Positions 1-9,285 of a DNA stretch of 64,000 bases are shown here, piece by piece (the first letter of the stretch is position 1; every line of letters begins with the position of its first letter). Below the pieces are notes generated by a model, which ran no database searches, was not told where the DNA came from, and worked only from the letters and a program-made list of their open reading frames with translations. The translations under genes were made by a program, and so were the position numbers. This DNA is from Zobellia amurskyensis (GTDB lineage: Bacteria > Bacteroidota > Bacteroidia > Flavobacteriales > Flavobacteriaceae), in NCBI RefSeq assembly GCF_009725985.1, contig NZ_RCNR01000001.1, positions 157,512-221,511 of the forward strand, read 5' to 3'.

Positions 1-486
1 CATCATGTAAAGACCGCCTTGTAAAGCGTTACCCATGGCAATAGCTCCAAAGAGTGCCATATATACTAAGCCACAAGGTAAAAATCCGTTTAAGAATCCA
101 ATGGTTAAAAAGGTGTCCGGTGATTTCTTCTTCAGTTCTTTTCCAAGTTGGTTTTTAACTTTTGATATGACTTTGTAAATGGGTTTTGATAAATTGTGTT
201 TATTGAAAGTTTTATAGGGAATCAAGACAACCAAAATCATTAAAACACCTATGGCAATAGAGAGTTTTTGCTGTGCACCAAAAATGGACAGTCCTTTTCC
301 AAGAAGGCCAAAAACGAGTCCTATGATGACATAGGCCATAAGCCGACCAAAGTGATAAATAAATATCTGGCCGAGTTTTTTGAAGTTGTTGGTTCTATCT
401 ACAGGAAGCATAAAGGCAATGGGCCCACACATGCCTACGCAGTGCAAACTTCCCATAAGTCCTAATATGAGTGCAGATAGAATCAT
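1..486 (-). CDS. Sulfite exporter TauE/SafE family membrane protein (3' part missing)
   Basis: The frame is open from an ATG at 486 to the window edge, giving 162 residues with no stop, so the C-terminal part lies outside. The start of the protein carries the motif GSLHCVGMCGP, and further on there is NGFLPCGLVY. Both are typical of the TauE/SafE-like (DsbD-like) membrane proteins that follow cco genes in Bacteroidota. The paired Cys residues near membrane segments suggest a metal or redox role. It is the last visible gene of the cco operon and starts only 8 bp after ccoH ends. By context I infer a part in copper delivery or cbb3 oxidase maturation, but the sequence alone does not prove the substrate. 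Confidence 0.85.
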   Translation of the reverse strand, partial: MILSALILGLMGSLHCVGMCGPIAFMLPVDRTNNFKKLGQIFIYHFGRLMAYVIIGLVFGLLGKGLSIFGAQQKLSIAIGVLMILVVLIPYKTFNKHNLSKPIYKVISKVKNQLGKELKKKSPDTFLTIGFLNGFLPCGLVYMALFGAIAMGNALQGGLYMM

Positions 487-493
487 TTTCTTT

Positions 494-940
494 TTAAAAG
501 GTTATACTTTCTTTGTATTGAAAATTCTTTCCTAGGTGTTGCCAAGTGACTTTTATATCCCAACGACCATCCAACAAGCGTTTGTCAGGTATGAGCAAAT
601 GTGAATTGGACAGACTAATGGGTAAGTCAAAATCCAAGTGCTTATTGGACGGTCTGTAAAGGGATACAATTCCTGTTACCGTTGTGTTTGAATATTCTTC
701 CGGAAAGATTACCAGCAATCCATCAGCTGTTTTTTCTAATTGTATTTGTTCATGGGAATCAATAGCATTTTGCTCCGCATCTATTTCTTTTTGATAGCCC
801 AGTTCTGCCTTGTAATACTCTTCAATAACCAAATCATGATTAGCATTATGACTTGTGGTCATTCGTACCACGAAAAACAGTATAAAACTGATGAAAATTC
901 CAAAAGCAATTACGATACCCGTACCCCAATTTATTTTCAT
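494..940 (-). CDS. ccoH: FixH/CcoH family cbb3 oxidase accessory protein
   Basis: A 148-residue protein with one N-terminal membrane segment (about residues 5-26), the family-typical stretch around HDLVIEEYYKAELGYQ, and a periplasmic beta-rich domain. FixH/CcoH proteins help assemble or stabilise the cbb3 oxidase in the inner membrane. I chose the ATG at 940. An upstream GTG at 958 would overlap the ccoG stop codon and add only MFKLKI before the membrane segment. It sits between ccoG and the TauE/SafE gene in a tightly packed operon. The family assignment rests on context plus the EYY...Y pattern. Confidence 0.85.
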   Translation of the reverse strand: MKINWGTGIVIAFGIFISFILFFVVRMTTSHNANHDLVIEEYYKAELGYQKEIDAEQNAIDSHEQIQLEKTADGLLVIFPEEYSNTTVTGIVSLYRPSNKHLDFDLPISLSNSHLLIPDKRLLDGRWDIKVTWQHLGKNFQYKESITF

Positions 941-957
941 GATTTTTAATTTAAACA

Positions 958-2376
958 CTATTTATAACTGCGTGGTGCTAGAAAACGAGCCGTGGTGGTC
1001 TCTATTAACTTATCGTCACTATACACACCAATTTTTAGGTTGTTCTTGTCTCCACTTAGCGCGGAGGCATTAATTTCAATAAACAAGGTGCCTTCAGCCA
1101 AAGCTTCGGGTTGAACATCAAAATTATCCGTTCGTACTAATTTAATTTTTCCCTTTGGAGAGATCAATTCAAAATGAACGTTATTTACCGGCTTAGTGGT
1201 TTTGTTCAAAAGTTTGTACGTAAACACATTACTTATAATGTTGCCTTCTTTATGTTCGTAAAGCTGGCCTGGTAATCTTAGGATATTCGCTTCAAGATCA
1301 TTTCTTAAGAACATCATACCAATTAGTACTCCGGTTAAAATGACCAATACAGCCGTATACCCCTTTAAGCGAGGCGTAAATTTGAACTTTTCCTTTTTGG
1401 TTATTTCATCTTCGCTAGCATAACGGATCAACCCTTTTGGTAGGTTTACTTTCTCCATAATAGTATCGCACTCATCTATACAAGCGGTGCAATTCACACA
1501 TTCCAACTGCGTTCCGTTTCTAATGTCAATTCCCGTAGGACAAACATTTACACATTGAAAACAGTCAATACAATCACCATGGCCCAAGGCTTCACGGTCT
1601 TCGTTTTTGCGCCATTTTTTTCTGCCGCTTTCTGCTTCGCCTCTTTTGTGGTCATAAGCAACTACAATAGATTTGTTGTCTAGCAATACACCTTGCATAC
1701 GGCCGTAAGGACAGGCAATAATACACACCTGTTCTCTAAACCAAGCGAACACAAAATAAAATACTGCCGTGAATATTAATAGCGACAGCATAGTGCTGAG
1801 GTGTTGTGATGGCCCTTCAGTGATATATTGGATCAAGCGATCGCTGCCAATAAGATAGGCAAGAAAAACATTGGCTATTATGAATGATATGACAAAAAAG
1901 ACAAACCATTTTAAAACACGTTTCCGAATTTTCTCGGCATTCCATTCTTGTCTGTCTAGCCTCATTTGAGCACCGCGGTCGCCATCTATCCAATATTCTA
2001 TTCTACGGAAAACCATTTCCATAAAAATGGTCTGTGGGCACATCCATCCGCAGAAAATACGTCCAAAGGCTACCGTAAATAGGGCTATGAAAACCACCCC
2101 AATTATCATGGAGATGACAAAGAGATGAAAGTCTTGCGGATAAAAAGGAAAACCAAAGATATTAAAGCGCCTTTCAAGCACATTGAACATTAAGAACTGG
2201 TTGCCATTTATTTTGACAAAAGGAGAACCGATTAAAAAAGCTAAAAGCACATAACTAACATATTTACGGTACTTGTAAAATTTGCCGCTTGGCTTTTTGG
2301 GAAATACCCATGCCCTTTTTCCATCTTCTTTAATGGTGCCTATAGAATCCCTAAAATTATCTTGGTCTTGTGCCAT
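958..2376 (-). CDS. ccoG: Cytochrome c oxidase accessory protein CcoG (polyferredoxin)
   Basis: A 472-residue membrane ferredoxin needed for cbb3 oxidase maturation; CcoG family members are linked to copper reduction for CuB loading. Visible features are membrane segments, an FCGWMCPQT motif, a CIIACPYGRMQG motif and two 4Fe-4S cysteine clusters (CIDCFQCVNVCPTGID and CVNCTACIDECD), followed by an Ig-like C-terminal domain. The ATG at 2376 gives MAQDQDNFRDSIGTI, which matches how the family usually begins. A TTG at 2421 would extend it by 15 residues but is a weaker start. It follows ccoP by 46 bp. Confidence 0.95.
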   Translation of the reverse strand: MAQDQDNFRDSIGTIKEDGKRAWVFPKKPSGKFYKYRKYVSYVLLAFLIGSPFVKINGNQFLMFNVLERRFNIFGFPFYPQDFHLFVISMIIGVVFIALFTVAFGRIFCGWMCPQTIFMEMVFRRIEYWIDGDRGAQMRLDRQEWNAEKIRKRVLKWFVFFVISFIIANVFLAYLIGSDRLIQYITEGPSQHLSTMLSLLIFTAVFYFVFAWFREQVCIIACPYGRMQGVLLDNKSIVVAYDHKRGEAESGRKKWRKNEDREALGHGDCIDCFQCVNVCPTGIDIRNGTQLECVNCTACIDECDTIMEKVNLPKGLIRYASEDEITKKEKFKFTPRLKGYTAVLVILTGVLIGMMFLRNDLEANILRLPGQLYEHKEGNIISNVFTYKLLNKTTKPVNNVHFELISPKGKIKLVRTDNFDVQPEALAEGTLFIEINASALSGDKNNLKIGVYSDDKLIETTTARFLAPRSYK

Positions 2377-2422
2377 TTTGTTTTTCGCTTTATCAGCTAA
2401 CGGGGCAAAAGCCCCGCTCAAT

Positions 2423-3376
2423 TCAGTTCATAGTAACTGATGTGGAATCTATTTCCTGTTCAGTACTAGTCTCTTCTGCAGGTGTTGCCGGAGCAGGAGC
2501 GTTAGGATCTATCCATAGGTCGCCTTCGGCAGCTTTTGGGTTCGCGGCAGTAGTGCCTTGAAAACTTAGGACATAACTAGCAACCTGTGCTATTTCTGCA
2601 GGTTTTAAATTTTGCTTCCATGCAATCATACCTTTACCATCACGGCCGCCTTCTGAAATTGTATGAAAAACGTTTTTAATGCCCCCGCCTAAAATCCAGT
2701 TCTGATCCGTTAGGTTTGGTCCTATACCGCCGCCGCCATCTGCCATATGACAGGCAACACAGTTACTTTCAAAAATAGCCTGCCCCGCTTTAAGGTCGCT
2801 GGCATCCGTAAGTAGTTCTACCGTATTGGCATCAACAAGTCCTTTTGCGGTTTTTTTGTATTCCTCAATCTCCAATTTAGCGGCAGCTACTTCCTGCTCG
2901 TACTCTTGGTCTTGGGTATAATCGTTGAAAACATGAAAGCGAACCATATAAATTACAGCAAATACAATGGATGCATAAAAGAGGTACACCCACCATGGCG
3001 GTAAATTGTTGTCTAGCTCACGGATACCATCATAGTTATGGTCTAGAATAATTTCTTCTTCTTTTTCCATAGGTTTGGAGCCTAACATTTTCTGGTAGGT
3101 TCTTTGTGCCCATTTCCACTCAATGGTTTTATTCTTAGCCGCCAAATAACGTTCTTGACCTTCTTCTGAAAGCGTCTGGAACATTACTTTTTCAATAGCG
3201 CTAGTGATTACTGCAATTGCGATGAGCAAAAACAGGATAAAAACTAGAAACACCTGCACCATTGGGTACTTTATAAAGGCAGGGATGTCTCCCGAATCGA
3301 CGAAGAACTCCGTCAAACCAAATATTAAAAAGAAAATTAGCGGTATCTTAATCCACCACGTTGATGTATTTTTCAT
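2423..3376 (-). CDS. ccoP: cbb3-type cytochrome c oxidase subunit III (CcoP), single-heme form
   Basis: A 317-residue protein with N-terminal membrane segments, the CcoP N-terminal signature NNLPPWWVYLFYASIVFAV, and one c-type heme motif CVACH at residues 206-210 with the likely axial Met in GKGMIAW. It passes electrons to the CcoN catalytic subunit. Classical proteobacterial CcoP carries two CxxCH motifs; here I see only one. The C-terminal tail is rich in Pro, Ala, Glu and Thr. Its start overlaps the end of ccoQ by 4 bp, which indicates coupled translation. Confidence 0.95.
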   Translation of the reverse strand: MKNTSTWWIKIPLIFFLIFGLTEFFVDSGDIPAFIKYPMVQVFLVFILFLLIAIAVITSAIEKVMFQTLSEEGQERYLAAKNKTIEWKWAQRTYQKMLGSKPMEKEEEIILDHNYDGIRELDNNLPPWWVYLFYASIVFAVIYMVRFHVFNDYTQDQEYEQEVAAAKLEIEEYKKTAKGLVDANTVELLTDASDLKAGQAIFESNCVACHMADGGGGIGPNLTDQNWILGGGIKNVFHTISEGGRDGKGMIAWKQNLKPAEIAQVASYVLSFQGTTAANPKAAEGDLWIDPNAPAPATPAEETSTEQEIDSTSVTMN

Positions 3377-3564
3377 AGCTCTAGGTTTTGTTGGTTATCT
3401 TCTTCAAAAGGTAATTCGCTCACTTCTTTGATATATGATTTTGAGGCGGTGAAAACCCACCAAAACAACAATGTGAAAAACACAAAGAAGATGAGTAGCG
3501 ATATCATGGGGTAGGTTGCTACGCCCTCAATAGTTTCCATGTAACCTTTTACAAATTTGAACAT
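3373..3564 (-). CDS. ccoQ: cbb3-type oxidase subunit CcoQ (subunit IV)
   Basis: A 63-residue, single-membrane-span protein (about residues 20-38, with LLIFFVFFTLLFWWVF) and a short acidic tail. It sits between ccoNO and ccoP, which is the usual place for the small CcoQ subunit that stabilises the cbb3 complex. It starts 5 bp after ccoNO ends and overlaps ccoP by 4 bp. Sequence conservation in this family is low, so the call relies on size, topology and position. Confidence 0.85.
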   Translation of the reverse strand: MFKFVKGYMETIEGVATYPMISLLIFFVFFTLLFWWVFTASKSYIKEVSELPFEEDNQQNLEL

Positions 3565-3569
3565 GATCT

Positions 3570-5774
3570 TTAGTTTTTGTTATCAGATAATATTTCACCA
3601 GTCTCTTTAACCTTGATGTCGGTTCCCAGTCGCTGTAAATATGCTATTAGGGAAACAATTTCTCGGTCTCGCATTTCTATGAATTCTTCACCGTTTTCAG
3701 CGGCATAGGCTTTATCTGCCTCATAGCTTTTTGCGAAATCAGGGTCCGTATATAGATTTTTTTCAATTTTTTCAGCCTGAGCATCCATCAATGCATCGGC
3801 ATTTGCAATTTCGTCATCGGTGTACGGAACACCCAAGGTTACCATAGCTTCCATTTTTGCCTTTATATCGCTACGATCATGCTTGTCACGTATCATCCAA
3901 GAGTATGAAGGCATGATAGAGCCTGATGATGTACTCTGTGGATCGTACATATGGTTTAGGTGCCAGTTATCAGAATATTTGCCGCCAATTCTAAGTAAAT
4001 CTGGACCGGTACGTTTACTTCCCCAAAGGAACGGGTGGTCATAAACAAATTCGCCAGCTTTGGAATACTCGCCATAACGCTCTACCTCACTTCTAAACGG
4101 ACGGACCATTTGCGAGTGGCAGCCTACGCAACCTTCACGTATGTAAAGGTCACGACCTTCCAATTCTAATGGGGTATATGGTTTTACGCTAGTTATTGTT
4201 GGTATGTTGGACTTCACCAATATGGTGGGTACAATTTGGATGATACCGCCAATCAAAATAGCTACAGTTGCTAAAATGGTCAATTGTATAGGCTTACGCT
4301 CTAACCAAGTATGGAAAGTTTCGCCAGCCGTTCTGTGTTTTGAAACACGAGTAAGAGGAGCAGCTTCAGCTAATTCATCTTCTATGGTGCAACCAGATTT
4401 AATAGTACAAACAACGTTGTAGATCATAACACATGCCCCAATGATATAAAGACTACCGCCAATGGCTCTCATCCAGTACATAGGCATGATTTCGTGAACG
4501 GTTTCTAAGAAGTTACCGTAAACCAATGTGCCATCTGGATTAAATTCTTTCCACATTAAAGCCTGTGTGAATCCAGCAACGTACATGGGTAGGGTGTACA
4601 GAATGATGCCTAAAGTACCGATCCAAAAATGGAAGTTGGCCAAACTAATGGAGTGTAGTTTGTTTTTGGTCATTTTGGGAACCATCCAATAAATCATACC
4701 AAAAGTTAGGAATCCGTTCCAGGCCAAAGCACCTACATGTACGTGGGCAATGATCCAGTCACTAAAGTGGGCAATTGCGTTTACATTTTTAAGTGAAAGC
4801 ATTGGGCCTTCAAAAGTGGCCATACCGTAACCGGTAATAGCAACTACCATAAATTTTAGAACAGGGTCCGTACGTACTTTATCCCAAGCACCACGCAACG
4901 TAAGAAGCCCGTTGATCATACCGCCCCAAGAAGGAGCCAAGAGCATAATTGAAAATGCTATACCCAAGTTTTGGGCCCAATCAGGTAATGAAGAGTATAA
5001 TAAGTGGTGAGGCCCAGCCCAGATGTATATGAAAATCAGAGACCAGAAGTGAACTATAGACAGTCTATAAGAATATACCGGTCTGTTTGCCGCTTTGGGT
5101 ACAAAATAGTACATAAGTCCTAAGAACGGTGTAGTCAAGAAAAATGCAACCGCATTATGTCCGTACCACCATTGCACCAATGCATCTTGAACGCCAGCGT
5201 ATACAGAGTAACTTTTTAAGGCACTAACAGGAAGTTCCAAACTGTTGAAGATGTGTAGAACGGCCACCGTAACAAAAGTTGCCAAATAGAACCAAATGGC
5301 CACATAAAGATGGCGTTGTCTTCTCTTGATCATGGTACCGATAAGATTGGCGCCAAAAGCAACCCAAACTACCGCAATGGCTAAATCTATTGGCCACTCA
5401 AGTTCAGCATATTCTTTACTACTGGTGTACCCCAATGGTAGCGTAATAGCCGCGGCCACAATAATTGCCTGCCAACCCCAAAAATTGAACTTACTTAGGA
5501 AATCACTGTACATACGCGCTTTTAGCAAACGCTGGGTTGAGTAGTAAACACCTGCGTAAATAGCATTTCCTACAAATGCAAAAATCACCGCATTGGTATG
5601 CAATGGGCGTAAACGGCCAAAACTTAACCACGATATCCCGTCGGTTAAGTTGGGGAACATGAACATTAAGGCTAACAATAAGCCTACAGACATACCCACA
5701 ATGCCCCAAAACATGGTTGCATAGAGGAAATTTTTCACGATTTTGTTATCGTAATAAAACTGCTGTACTTCCAT
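3570..5774 (-). CDS. ccoN: Fused cbb3-type cytochrome c oxidase subunits I and II (CcoN-CcoO)
   Basis: A 734-residue fusion. Residues 1 to about 470 are the polytopic heme-copper CcoN subunit with the expected His-bearing helices (for example WYGHNAVAFFLT, GPHHLLY, HVHVGALAWNG). After a linker and a further membrane helix comes CcoO, with a c-heme motif CVGCH at residues 549-553 followed by SQMVRPFRSEVERYG. CcoN reduces O2 to water and CcoO relays electrons. The fusion of the two subunits is usual in Bacteroidota. It is second in the operon, 2 bp after ccoS. Confidence 0.97.
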   Translation of the reverse strand: MEVQQFYYDNKIVKNFLYATMFWGIVGMSVGLLLALMFMFPNLTDGISWLSFGRLRPLHTNAVIFAFVGNAIYAGVYYSTQRLLKARMYSDFLSKFNFWGWQAIIVAAAITLPLGYTSSKEYAELEWPIDLAIAVVWVAFGANLIGTMIKRRQRHLYVAIWFYLATFVTVAVLHIFNSLELPVSALKSYSVYAGVQDALVQWWYGHNAVAFFLTTPFLGLMYYFVPKAANRPVYSYRLSIVHFWSLIFIYIWAGPHHLLYSSLPDWAQNLGIAFSIMLLAPSWGGMINGLLTLRGAWDKVRTDPVLKFMVVAITGYGMATFEGPMLSLKNVNAIAHFSDWIIAHVHVGALAWNGFLTFGMIYWMVPKMTKNKLHSISLANFHFWIGTLGIILYTLPMYVAGFTQALMWKEFNPDGTLVYGNFLETVHEIMPMYWMRAIGGSLYIIGACVMIYNVVCTIKSGCTIEDELAEAAPLTRVSKHRTAGETFHTWLERKPIQLTILATVAILIGGIIQIVPTILVKSNIPTITSVKPYTPLELEGRDLYIREGCVGCHSQMVRPFRSEVERYGEYSKAGEFVYDHPFLWGSKRTGPDLLRIGGKYSDNWHLNHMYDPQSTSSGSIMPSYSWMIRDKHDRSDIKAKMEAMVTLGVPYTDDEIANADALMDAQAEKIEKNLYTDPDFAKSYEADKAYAAENGEEFIEMRDREIVSLIAYLQRLGTDIKVKETGEILSDNKN

Positions 5775-5776
5775 AA

Positions 5777-5986
5777 TTATACTTGTTTATTTAGTTGGAT
5801 TTTTTCCTTGTTTGCTTTACTGGTACTAGGTTTTTGTTTCTTGACGAGTTCATCTTCAAAAAGCATGCGAACGGATGGCGTATACGAATCATCGTACTGA
5901 CCACTTTTAACCGAAACAATAAATGCAATGAAAAATAGGACCGCAACAAGAACGCTGATGGTCAATAGCACATAAATAACACTCAT
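5777..5986 (-). CDS. ccoS: cbb3-type oxidase assembly protein CcoS
   Basis: A 69-residue protein with an N-terminal membrane segment followed by a short charged tail, including SGQYDDSYTPSVRMLFED, the usual CcoS pattern. CcoS is required to insert heme or copper cofactors into the oxidase. It is the first gene of the operon. The ATG at 5986 lies about 20 bases downstream of a -7 box at 6006-6013, giving a very short leader of about 14 nt. Confidence 0.92.
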   Translation of the reverse strand: MSVIYVLLTISVLVAVLFFIAFIVSVKSGQYDDSYTPSVRMLFEDELVKKQKPSTSKANKEKIQLNKQV

Positions 5987-6005
5987 ACCTACCTGAATTA
6001 TGGTG

Positions 6006-6048
6006 TAAAACTACGGTGTGAGCCAACCATTAAATATGACTTATATCA
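6006..6048 (-). promoter_or_regulatory. Fnr-type promoter of the cco operon
   Basis: The operator TGACTTATATCA (6037-6048) fits TGA-N6-TCA, the Crp/Fnr core. On the minus strand the -7-like box TAGTTTTA lies at 6013-6006. The operator centre is 29.5 bp from the first base of the box, placing it near -42 to the predicted start, as in class II activation. The same spacing is seen at 9186-9259 and 9995-10037. Regulator binding is inferred. Confidence 0.7.
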
Positions 6049-6194
6049 GGTTTTGCTGAATAAGTTGAAACTTGGCTTAATTTTTAAATAAAAAACTGAT
6101 ATACAGAGTTTTGTGTGGAGTTCTTTTTGTGGAAAAATAGAAGAATTATGAAATAATTTTTAAAGGAGGAAAAGGATTGATACAAAGGAAAGGC

Positions 6195-6629
6195 TTAGAC
6201 TTTTTTTGTATTCTGATAAATTGAAAGTAAAGCAGCAACGATAATAAGATTTTTGATAACGTACTGACCCAATAGAGTAGGTGCAAATGGACTGGAGGTA
6301 AAAGATATTTCGCTTAGAAGTAAAAGTGATGTAAAGGTACAGACCATGTGTCCGAGCGTTACCATTACTGTCTGTTTTCGATAAATATCAAAAAGCAGAA
6401 AAAAGCCGATACCCACTTCCAAAATTGCTAAGAGAATGATTGAGGTTTCTCTGGGAATAAGCCCCATAGAGAGAACACCAATAGTGTCTTTGGCCATTTC
6501 CTCTGCTGGACTAGCATGGCTAAAAAACTTTAGACTTCCAAACCATAGGTATACAATACCTATTGAAATTTGAAGGAATGAAATTTTCTTAAAATGAGTA
6601 AAAAGGGAAGCAGTCTTTAAAAAAGGCAT
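6195..6629 (-). CDS. DoxX-like small membrane protein
   Basis: A 144-residue protein with four predicted membrane segments. The first includes IGIVYLWFGSLKFF, resembling the GxxWxxxGxxKF pattern of DoxX/YkgB-type proteins, and the third and fourth end in HMVCTFTSLLLL and YVIKNLIIVAALLSIY. DoxX-family proteins are small integral membrane proteins often linked to oxidative or thiol stress; the biochemical role here is unknown. It stands 136 bp downstream of ccoI on the same strand and 208 bp upstream of ccoS, so it may be transcribed alone. Confidence 0.75.
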   Translation of the reverse strand: MPFLKTASLFTHFKKISFLQISIGIVYLWFGSLKFFSHASPAEEMAKDTIGVLSMGLIPRETSIILLAILEVGIGFFLLFDIYRKQTVMVTLGHMVCTFTSLLLLSEISFTSSPFAPTLLGQYVIKNLIIVAALLSIYQNTKKV

Positions 6630-6765
6630 GTAACTTATAATCTGGTTAAGTTGGTTTTTGAGCCTTGCAAACCTAACTTTTTATAGCTTTCGCCCCGGTT
6701 TTTTAACAGTTAAGTTTTTGGGGGCAATCTAATTTTTTCACGTTTGTAAGAATAATCTTTATGGG

Positions 6766-9162
6766 TTATTTTAATTTCTTTCCAATCAAATTGGTGGCCA
6801 CCGTTGCAAATGCAACCACACTTATAGAGCTCAATGGCATTAGGATCGCTGCAATTACAGGTTCAAGTTGGCCGGTAACGGCAAAGTATAGGCCAACAAG
6901 GTTATAGGTCAAAGAAAGTAGAAAACATAATTTAATGACTTTCATGGCTTTTTTTGAGGCTAAGATGTAGTTGTTTAACTGTTGAAATTTAGAGGCATCC
7001 ATAATACCATCGCTAGCAGGTGAGAAGACATTAATGTTCTCTGAAATGGCAATGCCCACCTCTGCTTGCGCTAATGCACCGGCATCATTAAGGCCATCGC
7101 CAATCATAAGAACCTTTTTTCCTTGGTCTTGTAAGGCTTTTATAAACTCTAATTTATGTTGCGGTTTTTGATTGAAGTATAAAGGCGTAAGTTTTGGTAA
7201 TAGCTTTTCCAAACGAGGTTTTTCACCTTCATTATCTCCTGATAATAGGGCGACATCAAAATTTTTGGACATATCTTGAAATACTTCGGATACACCATCT
7301 CTGTATTCATTATGGAAAATATATTTGCCCTTATAGGTGTTGTTGCTACTAATATGTACCGAAGTATTAATAGAATCAGTGGTTTGTGCGCTGCCTACAA
7401 AAGCAGCGGAACCCGCTTTTATATGTTCGTTGTCTTTTATGCCTTCAATACCTTTGCCAATATGCTCTTCATATTCATCTAGGGTAACAATATTTTGCTC
7501 TGCCAAAAGACTATAAAGCGTTCTGCTGAGCGGATGATTGGAGCCGCGAAGGGTGTTTTTCAATAAGGATGCCTCGGTTTCCGTAAGCGGCATACCTTCA
7601 TAGGTAGCTGTGCTTTTTTTGGAAGTGGTAATTGTACCCGTTTTGTCAAAAATGGCGGTGTCTACCTGTGCAAGTTGTTCTATGGTTTGAGTGTCTTTGA
7701 GATAAAATTTATTTCGGCCGAATATGCGCAACATATTACCAAGGGTAAAGGGAGATGCCAGTGCAATGGCACAAGGACAGGCAATTATTAGGACTGCCGT
7801 AAAAACGTTCATCACCTTGCTTGGGTCATAAACGAGCCAGAAGAATGCTGATAAAAAAGCAATACTGAGTACGGCAATCGTAAATCTCCGGCCAATACTA
7901 TCGGTCAAGGTTTGAAATTTAGTGGTCTTGTCTTCTTGGAAAACAGAATTGCCCCATAATTGGGTGAGGTAGCTCTGTGAAACCGATTTTAAGGCTTCCA
8001 TTTCTATGGCACCTTGTAGTTGTTTTCCGCCGGCAAAGACTTTCTCTCCAGATTCTTTTTTTACCGGTTCAGATTCCCCGGTTACAAAGCTATAATCAAT
8101 CCGGGCCTGCCCATTTATAAGAATACCATCAACGGGAATCAATTCTTCATTTCTGATCAGCAATCGGTCTCCTGGTTTTATGTCATGCACTTGGGCGGTT
8201 TCTTCTTTTCCTTCTTTGGTAACACGGGTAACGGCAATAGGAAAATAGGATTTGTAATCTCGTTCAAACGATAAAAAGGAATAGGTTTTTTGTTGAAAGA
8301 ATTTCCCTAAGAGCAAGAAAAAGACCAATCCCGTTAGGGAATCAAAAAAACCACTGCCCCAGTCAAACATAATCTCTAAGGTGCTCCGTACAAAAAGGAC
8401 CAAAATCCCTAGGGCAATAGGAACATCAATATTCAATATTTTACTGCGAAGCCCTTTATAGGCAGATATAAAATAATCCCTGCCCGCATAAAGAAGGACC
8501 GGTAATGAAAATAGAAACATAAGCCAATGAAAAACTGGTTCATATCTATTGAGCCAAAATTCACCACCTGATGCACTACTTGTTGAGAGATCAAAATAAT
8601 CAGGAAATGATAAGAACATGACATTGCCAAAAGCAAAACCGGCAACGCCAAGCTTATAGATTAAGCTACGATCGATACTTTTCTTTTTGTTGTCAAAATC
8701 ATCTAATGAAATATTGGGTTCGTAGCCAATTCTAGCCAATAGGGTAACCACCTCTTTTAGTGAAACGCCAATACTATTATAGGTAATGCGTACCGTTTTC
8801 TTAGGAAAATCTACTTGAGAATTTTTAATGGATACGTTTAACTTATTTAAGTTTTCAAGTACCCAAATACAAGAGCTACAGTGAATGTGAGGTATGTGAA
8901 GGTTAACAATTTGCAAATCCCCATCATTGAACTCGATAAGTCGTTCAGTAATAGGTAGTGAATCTAAAAAGGCGTATCTTCCATCAACCGCTTTTGGGGT
9001 TGCTCCGGCAGCCGATTGTAAGTCGTAATAGTAATCAAGGTCATTGCCGGATAGAATTTCGTAAACGGTTTTACAGCCTTTACAACAAAAGCTTTTGTTG
9101 TCTAGAACTATGGTTTTCGTACCACAGTTGTCACCGCAATGGAAACAGTTTTTAGTTTTCAT
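6766..9162 (-). CDS. ccoI: Copper-transporting P1B-type ATPase for cbb3 oxidase assembly (CcoI/FixI)
   Basis: A 798-residue P-type ATPase. The N-terminus has a cysteine-rich zinc-ribbon-like segment (CFHCGDNCG, CCKGCK) followed by a metal-binding domain with HCSSCIWVLENL. The transport motif CPC is at residues 462-464, the phosphorylated Asp is D506 in DKTGTIT, and the hinge motif is GDGLNDAGAL. CcoI exports copper for the CuB site of cbb3 oxidase. It is divergent from the Crp/Fnr gene, and the predicted transcript start lies about 18 nt before the ATG. Confidence 0.96.
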   Translation of the reverse strand: MKTKNCFHCGDNCGTKTIVLDNKSFCCKGCKTVYEILSGNDLDYYYDLQSAAGATPKAVDGRYAFLDSLPITERLIEFNDGDLQIVNLHIPHIHCSSCIWVLENLNKLNVSIKNSQVDFPKKTVRITYNSIGVSLKEVVTLLARIGYEPNISLDDFDNKKKSIDRSLIYKLGVAGFAFGNVMFLSFPDYFDLSTSSASGGEFWLNRYEPVFHWLMFLFSLPVLLYAGRDYFISAYKGLRSKILNIDVPIALGILVLFVRSTLEIMFDWGSGFFDSLTGLVFFLLLGKFFQQKTYSFLSFERDYKSYFPIAVTRVTKEGKEETAQVHDIKPGDRLLIRNEELIPVDGILINGQARIDYSFVTGESEPVKKESGEKVFAGGKQLQGAIEMEALKSVSQSYLTQLWGNSVFQEDKTTKFQTLTDSIGRRFTIAVLSIAFLSAFFWLVYDPSKVMNVFTAVLIIACPCAIALASPFTLGNMLRIFGRNKFYLKDTQTIEQLAQVDTAIFDKTGTITTSKKSTATYEGMPLTETEASLLKNTLRGSNHPLSRTLYSLLAEQNIVTLDEYEEHIGKGIEGIKDNEHIKAGSAAFVGSAQTTDSINTSVHISSNNTYKGKYIFHNEYRDGVSEVFQDMSKNFDVALLSGDNEGEKPRLEKLLPKLTPLYFNQKPQHKLEFIKALQDQGKKVLMIGDGLNDAGALAQAEVGIAISENINVFSPASDGIMDASKFQQLNNYILASKKAMKVIKLCFLLSLTYNLVGLYFAVTGQLEPVIAAILMPLSSISVVAFATVATNLIGKKLK

Positions 9163-9185
9163 TTTACATTTGTAAGTACCTCACA

Positions 9186-9259
9186 CAAAGGTGCAAAGTG
9201 TAGGACTATTAAAACATGACAATTGTCAGTTTTTGTATTCCTAGTGAATAGTACCTTTG
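9186..9259. promoter_or_regulatory. Symmetric divergent Fnr-type promoter between ccoI and the Crp/Fnr gene
   Basis: A perfect 12-bp palindrome TGACAATTGTCA (9217-9228, centre 9222.5) lies between the genes. On the plus strand TACCTTTG (9252-9259) matches TAnnTTTG exactly. On the minus strand CACCTTTG (9193-9186) matches all but the first base. Both boxes begin exactly 29.5 bp from the operator centre, so one dimer could activate both genes. Regulation is inferred from geometry. Confidence 0.75.
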
Positions 9260-9285
9260 TATGGTCAGGTGTAAATTTTAGAGTT

